NCBI GenBank assembly: GCA_023663285.1
Contig: JAMPHT010000008.1
Coordinates: 21,749 to 85,748 of the forward strand
Reading direction: 5' to 3'
Origin: Bacillota bacterium
GTDB taxonomy: Bacteria > Bacillota > Clostridia > Lachnospirales > Lachnospiraceae
Length of the DNA stretch: 64,000 bases
The notes under the pieces are model-generated. The model was not told the DNA's origin. It did no database searches and saw nothing but the letters and a program-made list of their open reading frames with translations. Positions 25,811-33,676 of this stretch are shown here, piece by piece. Each line of letters begins with the position of its first letter. The first letter of the stretch is position 1. Made by a program: the position numbers and the translations under genes.

Positions 25811-27412
25811 CTACTGATATCTGTCGCACAGCGAATTGATCTGGTCTGCAAATCTGGCGGCCTCCTTGTTGGGCATACCATCCTTTTTCTGCACCAGTGC
25901 CAGAAGCCTCTGGGCTGCCGCCAGCAGCCTTGCATAGACCCCTGCCGCCACGGCAGATCTGCCCTTCTTCTTGACGGGCACCGGCGCCGCTTCATACTCA
26001 AGCTTGCCGGATATCAGGTTGAACACAGTCCCGCTGTATGGCGCATAGGCCCTCTGGCCGTATTCTATCTTCAGGCACTCCGCAAAGGAAGTGCAGACGG
26101 TATCCTCTCCATGCACTACAAAGACCTTTTTCGGTTTTTCCTCAAAGCCGGAGATCCACTCAAGCAGCCCGTCCTTATCCGCATGGCCGCTCATGCCAAT
26201 CAGCTGTCTGATCTGCGCCCGCACCTGGATGGTCTCGCCGAAAAGCCGTACCTCTTTCGCACCCTCCACAATGCTTCTGCCCAGAGTCCCTATTGCCTGG
26301 TAGCCCACAAAAAGTATGGTACACTCCGGCCGCCAGAGGTTGTGCTTCAGATGATGCCTGATACGTCCCGCCTCGCACATACCGGAAGCGGATATGATGA
26401 CCTTGGGCGTGTCGATAAAGTTGATCTCCTTGGATTCCTCACCGGTGATGGCAAGCTTCAGACCCGCAAAGGAGATAGGGTTGATGCCCTCCCGCACCAG
26501 CTCCATGGCCTCTTCATTGAAGCAGTCCCAGCGGTTCTCTTCAAAAATACCTGTGGCCTCCACCGCCAGGGGACTGTCCACATACACGGGAAACCTCTCA
26601 TGCCCCTTTACCAGCCGGTCTACCTTGATCTTCCGCAGGAAATACAGAATCTCCTGGGTGCGCCCCACGGCAAAGGAAGGGATCACCACATTCCCGCCCC
26701 TGTCAAAAGTCTCTTTCAGGATCGCCGCCAGCTCCGTCACAAAGTCCGGCTGCTCCGTACTGTGAAGCCTGTTTCCGTAGGTGGACTCCATCACCACATA
26801 GTCCGCCTCCTTTGTCAGGGTCGGATTTTTAAGCAGCGGCAGGTTCTTGTTTCCGATGTCCCCGGAAAATACCAGCTTCTTCGTCGCGCCGTCCTCCGTC
26901 AGCCACACCTCAATGCTGGCGGAGCCTAAGAGATGTCCGATATCGGTAAAGCGGATCTTTACTTCGTCGCAGACCTGGACCTCTCTGCCATAATGGCAGG
27001 GCACGAGCTTCTTGATGACGCCCTCCGCGTCCTCCATGGTATAAAGAGGCTCCGACGCCTGGAACTCCCCGCCTCTCCTGGCCTTCCGGTTCTTCCATTC
27101 CGCCTCCATCATCTGGATGTGGGCACAGTCACGAAGCATGATGCTGCAAAGATCTGCCGTCGCATCCGTGGCAAACACCTGCCCCCTGAAGCCTCCCGCA
27201 TACAGCAGGGGCAACAGCCCCGAATGGTCTATATGGGCATGGGTCAGGAACACATAGTCTATCATGGACGGACTCACCGGCAGCGGCTCGTTTTCAAACG
27301 TGTTGACCCCCTGCTCCATCCCGTAATCCACCAGGATATGCTTCTTTCCCACCTCAATGTAATGACAGCTTCCCGTCACCTCATGGTCCGCACCCAAAAA
27401 TACAAGCTTCAT
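25811..27412 (-). CDS. MBL-fold beta-CASP RNA metallo-hydrolase
   Basis: 533 residues from the internal ATG at 27412 (MKLVFLGADHEVTGSCHYIE). The zinc ligands lie in FLTHAHIDHSGLLP, then the HLLGSAS and FSGDIG strands. The beta-CASP part has SFAVGRTQEILYFL, and the last motifs are SASGMCEAGRIRHHLKHNL and GMSGHADKDGLLEWI. These match the YsxC/CPSF-like group of RNA nucleases with a C-terminal extension. About 80 residues at the end look helical and Ala-rich. It is the first gene of a run with thyA and folA. Confidence 0.92.
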   Translation of the reverse strand: MKLVFLGADHEVTGSCHYIEVGKKHILVDYGMEQGVNTFENEPLPVSPSMIDYVFLTHAHIDHSGLLPLLYAGGFRGQVFATDATADLCSIMLRDCAHIQMMEAEWKNRKARRGGEFQASEPLYTMEDAEGVIKKLVPCHYGREVQVCDEVKIRFTDIGHLLGSASIEVWLTEDGATKKLVFSGDIGNKNLPLLKNPTLTKEADYVVMESTYGNRLHSTEQPDFVTELAAILKETFDRGGNVVIPSFAVGRTQEILYFLRKIKVDRLVKGHERFPVYVDSPLAVEATGIFEENRWDCFNEEAMELVREGINPISFAGLKLAITGEESKEINFIDTPKVIISASGMCEAGRIRHHLKHNLWRPECTILFVGYQAIGTLGRSIVEGAKEVRLFGETIQVRAQIRQLIGMSGHADKDGLLEWISGFEEKPKKVFVVHGEDTVCTSFAECLKIEYGQRAYAPYSGTVFNLISGKLEYEAAPVPVKKKGRSAVAAGVYARLLAAAQRLLALVQKKDGMPNKEAARFADQINSLCDRYQ

Positions 27413-27577
27413 ACCTCTCCTCCTTCTCCTGTGCCTCTCCCCGCGTCCGCCTTCCGGCTCCATCCGAAAAACCGCTTATGTATGATTCTATTTTATCTTT
27501 ATACCGGGAGAAGCGCAAGAGAAAAATAAGATTGGTTTATTTTATGGCTGTTTTAAGGCTGGCCCTCAAAAAAACGA

Positions 27578-27606
27578 TTGACATTCCCGGCACAGCATGG
27601 TATTAT
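27578..27606 (+). promoter_or_regulatory. tRNA-Gly promoter
   Basis: TTGACA, 17 bases, TATTAT. Confidence 0.75.
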
Positions 27607-27636
27607 CTCAAGGTAGCGATTTTTAATACTTCTTTT

Positions 27637-27709
27637 GCGATAGTAGTACAGTTGGTAGTACGCCACCTTGCCAAGGTGGAGGTCGCGGGTTCGAGTCCCG
27701 TCTATCGCT
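27637..27709 (+). tRNA. tRNA-Gly (anticodon GCC)
   Basis: A 73-base cloverleaf. The acceptor stem is GCGATAG/CTATCGC, the anticodon arm CCACC-TTGCCAA-GGTGG, and the T arm contains GGTTCGAGTCC. The discriminator base is T; CCA is not encoded. The last 20 bases recur at 30088-30107, marking this gene as an integration site. Confidence 0.96.
27690..27709. repeat. Island direct repeat, left copy (tRNA 3' end)
   Basis: TTCGAGTCCCGTCTATCGCT, identical to 30088-30107. Confidence 0.85.
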
Positions 27710-27759
27710 TTATTTTCGTGTGCGGAAACCTTGATGTTTACAGGGTTTCCGTCAACGAG

Positions 27760-27975
27760 TTAATGTTCTATTTTTTTATCGACCATAGCTAAAATATCTT
27801 CCACGGAATAATCCGGCTGCTCATATTTTTCCTTTGTATAGTCTCCTTGTCCGCCTTTATCATATTCCTCAAGATATCTGGCCATTCCGATGGGTCCCAG
27901 CGTTTTAACCAATGCTTCAGTTCCCAATCTCCGTACTTCACTCATTTTAACTATTTTCATTGTCTGATTCATCAT
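27760..27975 (-). CDS. Small protein downstream of PIN gene (possible antitoxin)
   Basis: 71 residues, starting MMNQTMKIVKMSEVRRLG, with GGAGGT eight bases upstream; the frame overlaps the PIN gene by 29 bases. A basic N-terminal half and an acidic C-terminal half (PDYSVEDILAMVDKKIEH) resemble the layout of DNA-binding/toxin-binding antitoxins. I recognise no family. The antitoxin role is inferred only from coupling to a PIN gene. Confidence 0.6.
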   Translation of the reverse strand: MMNQTMKIVKMSEVRRLGTEALVKTLGPIGMARYLEEYDKGGQGDYTKEKYEQPDYSVEDILAMVDKKIEH

Positions 27976-28414
27976 AACCAAATACCTCCATTACAAAGTC
28001 AATCGGATTTTTCACCGCTATTCTTGTATTGATTCTTTGACTGTTCTTTAAAAATTTCATATCTGTTGTCAGTAAAACATCTGCGCCAACCTCTGCGCTT
28101 GCTAAATGCAAACTGTCGAAGCTCCTTATATTCGATGTGTCTTTTATCTGGGCAGCACGCTGACTCACTTCATAAGTTGCCTTTATTGAATGATTCACAA
28201 GTACATTGTAAAGACCCTCAACATTGTTTCTCTTTTCTTCATTTCTAATCTTTGACATCTCTGCTTTCAGAATATCTGAGCCGATAATTTGTAATTCATT
28301 ATCGAAAGCTTTTTGCATAATTATCAGAACCGCTTCCCGTTCTAAATAATTTTTGATATTTGATCTATCGTCGAACAAACGATTAAAGCAGCAATTATCC
28401 AAATATACTATCAA
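27947..28414 (-). CDS. PIN-domain protein (VapC-like)
   Basis: 155 residues from TTG 28414, eight bases after GGAGGG. The PIN acidic quartet is recognisable: D6 in VYLDNCCF, E in ILKAEMSKI, D in RSFDSLHLASAE, and D in LLTTDMKFLK. Such proteins are Mg-dependent RNases, often toxins cutting tRNA or rRNA. The overlapping downstream small gene would be the antitoxin, though toxin-first order is less usual. It sits on the tRNA island. Confidence 0.75.
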   Translation of the reverse strand: MIVYLDNCCFNRLFDDRSNIKNYLEREAVLIIMQKAFDNELQIIGSDILKAEMSKIRNEEKRNNVEGLYNVLVNHSIKATYEVSQRAAQIKDTSNIRSFDSLHLASAEVGADVLLTTDMKFLKNSQRINTRIAVKNPIDFVMEVFGYDESDNENS

Positions 28415-28783
28415 GGGATTTACCCTCCTTGCTTCCGTTTTCTACACAATAATTATAACAAATATTTTATAAAGTTACACTAAGAATTTAATGTTATTAA
28501 TTTCCTGGCGAATCCTGTTCATTGATTTTTAAATTCTTTAATACCAGTAATTTCATAATGAAATTTGCATCGTAAAAGTAACTATGATTATATCATATAG
28601 TATTTTATTTGTATAGATGCGTTGAAAATGAATAAGAAACCGGAAACGTAAATCACAGACGAAATATGCAAAAAGCATATATGGCTCAAAATTCAAAGAA
28701 TATATATCCTTTTTATGTATGCAAATGCGTGATATACTTTATTCGGAAAACGCGATATAATGCTAATCGGAAGGGGTGATAAA

Positions 28784-30019
28784 ATGACTTATAAAATTGA
28801 CAATCAAAAAATAGGAATGTATATTTCGGGACTAATTGAACGGGAATTTGAATCTGCACGACAATTTTGCAGCGTATACCTTCAAACACGCGATGGAAAT
28901 CAGCCAACCGGGGAAGCTATACAAAACATGGCGAACCGTCTGTCCCAAATAAAAAAAGGTACAAAGGCAATCCAAATTGAAGATTTACCAATCTTTTCAG
29001 AATTGCTTCATGTCTCTTTTGAACAGATATTGAGCGGCGGAGAACATGGCGAACCTAAGAGCAACAGAATGACAAATTATACTGTTGCCCAATCACACAA
29101 TAAGACTGAGTGGACTGCATACATTAGGGAAAAGAACCAGCCCATCCTGAATCCGGATGAATACGGAAAGACTGTATTAGACTATGCAATCATGTTCGGT
29201 AATTATGAATTCTTAAAGTTTTTAATAGATGAAAATTATATATGGTTTGATAGCCGACAAGATAAAGATTATGTTATGACGTTTGGTGCAGGAACAAATA
29301 TTCAGCGCATTAAATTTGAAGAACTGGATAACGGTTTTTTTGTACGCAAACCTGGTATGAATGACTTGCAGTATAAGCTTGCAACAGAGGATCAGTTGAG
29401 AATGTATATCATTTCTTTTGCTGCAGACCACAACGATATATCCATGCTGGAAAAACTGAGGGCAAGGGAGATTCCTGAATTATATTATAAAGCACATTAT
29501 CTGTCCTGCGCCTGCCCGGATTTTGATATTCATTATGACAAAAACATGGTAAGCCATATCGCGAAATCCAGTGATAAGGTACTGGATTATTTCACAGATT
29601 GCTTTGAAATCCGAGACCGAATTCGATACAAAGACGGCAGCAACCGTAGACACACATTTGTATTTCCGTATATTTCTCAACTGTTGGATATGATGATTGA
29701 AAACAATAGCACCTTTTTAAGAACAGCATTGGAAAAATCTATTGAACATAATGAGAATACATGGAGAAAACTGAAAGCGTTAATAAATGAATCTGTTAAT
29801 GATGGCTGTTATTATGGAGATTATTGGAAAAAGGAAGTTGCTTTCCATGAAAATGGGAATGTTGTTCATTTTCGAGATACGTTTGCCGTAACAGGAATCA
29901 TCACCAATATAGCCAAAACAACAAAGAAGTCCTCAGATAGTCAAATAAACGGGTTAATCAACAAATTGAATGATTCGTATGATAGGATTAAATATATTAC
30001 CGAAGATGAGATCACATGA
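28784..30019 (+). CDS. HTH-domain protein with ankyrin-like region
   Basis: 411 residues from the ATG at 28784 (GGAAGGGGTGATAAA upstream; a frame start at 28760 has no site). The N-terminus looks like a diverged XRE domain (MANRLSQIKKGTKAIQIEDL and FSELLHVSFEQILSGG). Residues about 110-170 look like an ankyrin-type helix pair (YGKTVLDYAIMFGNYEFLKFLIDEN). The C-terminal half is helical with no motif I know. There is no membrane segment. A regulator or defence component of the island is possible; nothing proves either. Confidence 0.65.
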   Translation: MTYKIDNQKIGMYISGLIEREFESARQFCSVYLQTRDGNQPTGEAIQNMANRLSQIKKGTKAIQIEDLPIFSELLHVSFEQILSGGEHGEPKSNRMTNYTVAQSHNKTEWTAYIREKNQPILNPDEYGKTVLDYAIMFGNYEFLKFLIDENYIWFDSRQDKDYVMTFGAGTNIQRIKFEELDNGFFVRKPGMNDLQYKLATEDQLRMYIISFAADHNDISMLEKLRAREIPELYYKAHYLSCACPDFDIHYDKNMVSHIAKSSDKVLDYFTDCFEIRDRIRYKDGSNRRHTFVFPYISQLLDMMIENNSTFLRTALEKSIEHNENTWRKLKALINESVNDGCYYGDYWKKEVAFHENGNVVHFRDTFAVTGIITNIAKTTKKSSDSQINGLINKLNDSYDRIKYITEDEIT

Positions 30020-30087
30020 GGAAAGTTTTCTATATGATGATATAAGAACTGCAAAACAGATCTTTGTTTACCAGATTTCATAAAGGC

Positions 30088-30107
30088 TTCGAGTCCCGTC
30101 TATCGCT
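30088..30107. repeat. Island direct repeat, right copy
   Basis: 20 bases identical to the 3' end of the tRNA-Gly gene. The sequence after it (CTTTATTTTGCC) is probably the original tRNA trailer. Confidence 0.85.
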
Positions 30108-30198
30108 CTTTATTTTGCCTTTTTTCAGGGCCTCGGTTTTTATGGGTACCCCGGAAACAGCCGGGAAAAGAAAAAGGATATAGGGCAGACAAAAAAAC

Positions 30199-30227
30199 TT
30201 GTCAATATCCGCATGACGTGATATGAT
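30199..30227 (+). promoter_or_regulatory. Promoter of the small RNA
   Basis: TTGTCA, 17 bases, TATGAT. Confidence 0.7.
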
Positions 30228-30233
30228 AGACAA

Positions 30234-30337
30234 TAGAAAAGGGAAAGCCATAGAAGCGGCTCTACCCTTGATAGTATAGTTAAAACCTCTTAACGAGGTC
30301 AGCCGTTGCTATTTCCGGTAGCAGCGGCTATTTTTTT
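30234..30337 (+). ncRNA. Structured small RNA of about 100 nt
   Basis: It lies behind a good promoter and ends in a strong terminator. Three stem-loops are visible: GGG-AAGCC/GGCT-CCC at 30241-30267, CCTC/GAGG at 30286-30298, and the terminator AGCCGTTGCTA/TAGCAGCGGCT plus a T-tract at 30301-30337. An 18-codon frame starting at the ATG at 30224 could be read, but no ribosome site precedes it and that ATG lies within the -10 region. The layout recalls the antisense RNA of Fst/holin-like type I toxin modules, but no toxin gene is seen converging on it. Confidence 0.55.
30301..30337 (+). terminator. Intrinsic terminator of the small RNA
   Basis: An 11-bp stem with one G-U pair, seven-base loop, then ATTTTTTT. 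Confidence 0.8.
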
Positions 30338-30423
30338 CCTTGAAGATTCTATAACATAAACCTACAAGGTTCCGATAAAAGTAATATCCCTTTCGGTTGT
30401 GCTATGTAAAAAAATATGCTAAA

Positions 30424-30458
30424 ATACAGCTTGACACGAAAGCTGTATTCACTATAGC
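30424..30458 (+). promoter_or_regulatory. Promoter with overlapping inverted repeat
   Basis: TTGACA at 30431-30436, 16 bases, TATAGC. A perfect 9-bp inverted repeat (ATACAGCTT/AAGCTGTAT, 30424-30448) covers the -35 box, so a repressor or activator may bind here. Confidence 0.5.
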
Positions 30459-30496
30459 CATATAAGTGAATGTATACACAGGCGGGAGGTTTTTTC

Positions 30497-31963
30497 ATGA
30501 TTTGTCCTGAATGCGGAAAAGAAATATCAGAGAACGCTCTCTTTTGCAGATATTGCGGCGTTTCGGTGACTGCTGCCGGGGAACCGGCAGTCAAAGAACC
30601 GTCATCTGTCTCCGGAAAAAAAAGACAGGCTCGACAAATCTTTGTCTCCCTGCTCCTGTTTTTTATCTTCGCGGGCGGCCTGGCGGTCAGCTGCCGCTTT
30701 TTGTTCAGCGCCTGGAAGGAATACCGCGCCCCCTATCAGGAAGCGGCCTTTGCCGCACTGGATGATGAGCTTGCAAAAAGGGAAGGCTGCGCCGATAAAG
30801 TTACAGAGCTTGACGGCCTTCTCAAAGTCAATATCCGGGAGGCCGGAGAATTGGAATCCGCCCTCGCCCGCTATCGCGTCCAGCGGGAAGAAGAAATCCT
30901 GACTGCCGCGGCCGATTCTGCGAAAGCTGACTACGAGGCTCTGTTTGCAACGGACTTTTTTTCCTCTGCCTACCTGCAGTATATAGAGGACCTTCTGAGC
31001 GCCTTTCGGCAGGACGCTTTGGCAGACAGCTGGCTTTACTCCTATTATGACTACTCTGCGCATTACAGCGCAAACGCCTATATTGATCAGGCTTTGTGGA
31101 TCTATGACAGCGATGCGGCGGATGAAAAGTTCAGCGGACTCCTTGATGACCCCAAACACTTTTACGTCAGCGTCTACACGGCCACGTTGTCCGACCATTT
31201 TGCGCTGAACGAACACCTGTATGTCACCGGACTGGATCTGTTGGGGGGCCTGTTCAGAATACCCGGCTATGTTCTGGACGACGCGGTGTTCGCAAAAGCA
31301 TACGGCGGCAGTCCCTATCCGTCTGAGATGGAGGTTCCCGGCTGGAGTCAGCAGGATTATGATGATTTCTGGAGATCTGCAGGTATTCCTTTCGATTCCC
31401 CTTATGCTTTCTGGGCGGACTACGGCCTGTCCGCTCCGGATTTCGATATCGACTGGAATACTCTGGTAGATGAAGCTGCTTACTACAAGGCATATGAAAA
31501 ATTCATGGATACGATCGCTCCCGATCTGGAGCGGTATGATATGGCACAGTATGCGCCTGACGACGACTACTACGGAGGCGTCCGCTATGAGCTGTCCGGC
31601 GCCGAGGCTTCTCCCCAGGAAATTGCCGTCGCTTACATTGCAGCCCACCCTGACTGCCTGGAGGAGCTGGGTATCCGGACAGAAGCCCTGTCCTCCTCTT
31701 ATGACGACCTGATCGCCGAGGCGGAGCTTCAGCTGGCGGAGCTGACGGACGCCGCCGACGATCTGACGCTGCAAAAAAGTGAGGCTGAATGGCTGCGGGA
31801 CAGCAACGCCTTCTTTCTGCAGCAGCGGGAAAGGCTTCTCGCTATGGAGGCTCAGCACAGGGAGCTTGTGATCCGGACTCTTTGGATCTTTGCCCTGATC
31901 ATAGTGTTTCTGTTCCTTATGGCAGCCGCCAGCCTACGCCGGTTTATCCGCGCCTTACGGTGA
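30497..31963 (+). CDS. Zinc-ribbon membrane protein of unknown function
   Basis: 488 residues from the ATG at 30497 (GCGGGAGG upstream). The N-terminus is a zinc ribbon with two Cys pairs (CPECGKEI and CRYCGVSV). A membrane helix follows at about residues 50-70. The long outer region is acidic and rich in Tyr and Asp, with LPDD-like segments, and ends in a coiled coil (about residues 410-460). A second membrane helix (TLWIFALIIVFLFLMAAA) closes the chain with a short basic tail. No family for the middle is recognised. It converges with GH5 and overlaps it by 9 bases. Confidence 0.75.
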   Translation: MICPECGKEISENALFCRYCGVSVTAAGEPAVKEPSSVSGKKRQARQIFVSLLLFFIFAGGLAVSCRFLFSAWKEYRAPYQEAAFAALDDELAKREGCADKVTELDGLLKVNIREAGELESALARYRVQREEEILTAAADSAKADYEALFATDFFSSAYLQYIEDLLSAFRQDALADSWLYSYYDYSAHYSANAYIDQALWIYDSDAADEKFSGLLDDPKHFYVSVYTATLSDHFALNEHLYVTGLDLLGGLFRIPGYVLDDAVFAKAYGGSPYPSEMEVPGWSQQDYDDFWRSAGIPFDSPYAFWADYGLSAPDFDIDWNTLVDEAAYYKAYEKFMDTIAPDLERYDMAQYAPDDDYYGGVRYELSGAEASPQEIAVAYIAAHPDCLEELGIRTEALSSSYDDLIAEAELQLAELTDAADDLTLQKSEAEWLRDSNAFFLQQRERLLAMEAQHRELVIRTLWIFALIIVFLFLMAAASLRRFIRALR

Positions 31964-33676
31964 AAGGTTCGCGCTGCCGCTCACGATGAAGCCTATGTTT
32001 TCAGCGGCTCCTCCGTTTTCCAGCTGTCCGTTATAATCCACCGAGGAAATATGCAGCGTGTTGCCCTCCAGGGTAAAGACGCCGTTCCAGGAATCGGACA
32101 ACTCCGGCGCTTCATTGAATACAATGTCCGCCTGCCAGCCGCTTAAGCTTACGCCCGAAACATTCTCCACCGTCATTTCGTACTGGTAAAAATGCTTTCC
32201 CTCCGATTCCCAGCTGTTGACTACCTGAAGGGTAATATTCAGCTCCCCTGTGGAAAGTGTCGATCCTCCCGGCTGCTCCTGACTGTTCTGAGACTGACTT
32301 CCCTGACCGTTTCCCGGCTGGCTCTGGGTCTGTCCGCCCTGGCTGCTTCCCGGCCGGCTCTGGGTCTGTCCGCTCTGGGACTGACTTCCCTGCAGTGTGC
32401 CCTGTCCGCCTGTCAGCACACCATACAGCCATTTCCCCGTACTGCTCAGGTCCTTCTCCGTAAGTCCGCTGGTCTTACTGCAGGAGCTGCTGATAAGCGC
32501 AGACGTCTCATTCTTATTGGACAGGCTCCACGCCACATAGCTGATTCCGTACCTGTCCATGGTCTCCACCCAGGCTGCCGCCTGGGCCTCGTCAATGCCG
32601 CCGTTTCCGCTGGCGTCACAGATACTGTATTCCGACACAAATATGGGCAGTCCCGCCTCCAGTGCCGCAGTCATAGTCTGCCGGAGGCTGTCCTTGTGGG
32701 TGGCCGCATAGAAATGCAGGGTATACATGATATTGTCCCAGCCCGTAATGGGATCTGCCGCAGCCTGGTCCACATACTGGCTCCAGTTGGGCGTTCCCAC
32801 CAGGATTATGGCGTCCTCATCATTCTCCCGGATAACGGGAATGATTTCCTCCGCATACTCCTTCACCCTGCTCCAGCTTGTGCCGCCGTTGGGCTCGTTA
32901 CAGATCTCATACAGGATATTCTCCCGGTCTGCAAATTCCGCAGACATTTCCCGGAAGAAATTCTTTGCTTCCTCCTTATAGGTGTTGGGATCTCCGTCCG
33001 ACAGAATATGCCAGTCGATGATCACATACATATCCTGGGCTGAGGCATACTCCACCCCGTCCCGTATCAACTGCTTCAGCTGCTCCTTATCGCCGCCGGA
33101 GCAGTAGCCGCCATTTTCCGCAGTATACATTGCCAGCCGGACCACATTCACATTCCACTGCTCATGCAGTTCCCTGAAAAGCGCCTCGTTTACATAATCG
33201 GGATACCATGCAAGGCCATGGGTACTGACCCCTCTAAGCTGTATCGGATCTCCACTGCTGTCGCAGAGACTTGTGCCGATCACCTGCAGCGGACCGGCCG
33301 CCCGGCTCTCCGTTCCCTGACTCCTGCTTTCTTCCTGCGTCGGGCTCTCCGAATCCTTTGAATGCTCCGTTCCCGCCCCTCCGGATCCCTCCTGATGCTT
33401 TCCGTGCAGGTCATTGCTCTCTGCTTCCGCCCCGTCCGACGCCCCGGACTCTTCCCTGCTCTCTTCCTGCTTTGAGTTCTCCGGCTCCTTTGAATCGTCC
33501 GGCTCCTTCCGGTCGGCTTCCTCCGATATTCCGCTCTGTTCCGCTTTCCCCGCCGCGCCTGAGAGATCTTCAGATTCTCCTACCGCTTTCAAAATGAAAA
33601 AGGTAACAGCGGCGGTTAGGACCACCAAAAGGACTCCTCCCCCGATCATGGCAAGCTTCTTCTTTTTCCCTTTCAT
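31955..33676 (-). CDS. GH5 endoglucanase with cellulose-binding module
   Basis: 573 residues. A signal-anchor helix (residues 8-30) is followed by an acidic Ser/Glu linker to about residue 130. The GH5 (subfamily 2-like) barrel follows, with RGVSTHGLAWYP, acid/base Glu in YEICNEPNG (about 260) and nucleophile Glu in IFVSEYSI (about 347). A Gln/Ser/Gly linker follows (GQTQS-type repeats, residues 410-460). The C-terminal module (YQYEMTVENVSG, LSGWQADIVF, SSVDYNGQL) looks like a CBM2/CBM3-type beta sandwich. It should cut beta-1,4-glucans outside the cell. Start overlaps the MATE stop by ATGA. Confidence 0.92.
   Translation of the reverse strand: MKGKKKKLAMIGGGVLLVVLTAAVTFFILKAVGESEDLSGAAGKAEQSGISEEADRKEPDDSKEPENSKQEESREESGASDGAEAESNDLHGKHQEGSGGAGTEHSKDSESPTQEESRSQGTESRAAGPLQVIGTSLCDSSGDPIQLRGVSTHGLAWYPDYVNEALFRELHEQWNVNVVRLAMYTAENGGYCSGGDKEQLKQLIRDGVEYASAQDMYVIIDWHILSDGDPNTYKEEAKNFFREMSAEFADRENILYEICNEPNGGTSWSRVKEYAEEIIPVIRENDEDAIILVGTPNWSQYVDQAAADPITGWDNIMYTLHFYAATHKDSLRQTMTAALEAGLPIFVSEYSICDASGNGGIDEAQAAAWVETMDRYGISYVAWSLSNKNETSALISSSCSKTSGLTEKDLSSTGKWLYGVLTGGQGTLQGSQSQSGQTQSRPGSSQGGQTQSQPGNGQGSQSQNSQEQPGGSTLSTGELNITLQVVNSWESEGKHFYQYEMTVENVSGVSLSGWQADIVFNEAPELSDSWNGVFTLEGNTLHISSVDYNGQLENGGAAENIGFIVSGSANLSP

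Larger units (their letters stand above)
27690..30107. mobile_element. tRNA-Gly-linked genomic island without integrase
   Basis: Bounded by 20-bp direct repeats of the tRNA 3' end (27690-27709 and 30088-30107, TTCGAGTCCCGTCTATCGCT). The island copy regenerates the tRNA. Contents are a PIN protein, its small neighbour, about 370 bases without a gene (28415-28783, AT-rich), and an HTH protein. Base composition is clearly more AT-rich than the flanks. No tyrosine or serine integrase is visible, so it is a remnant or is mobilised in trans. Confidence 0.75.

Noticed and set aside
30224-30280. 18-codon frame MIDNRKGKAIEAALPLIV in the small RNA
   Set aside because: Its ATG lies inside the -10 region, so it would be upstream of the transcript start, and no ribosome site is seen.
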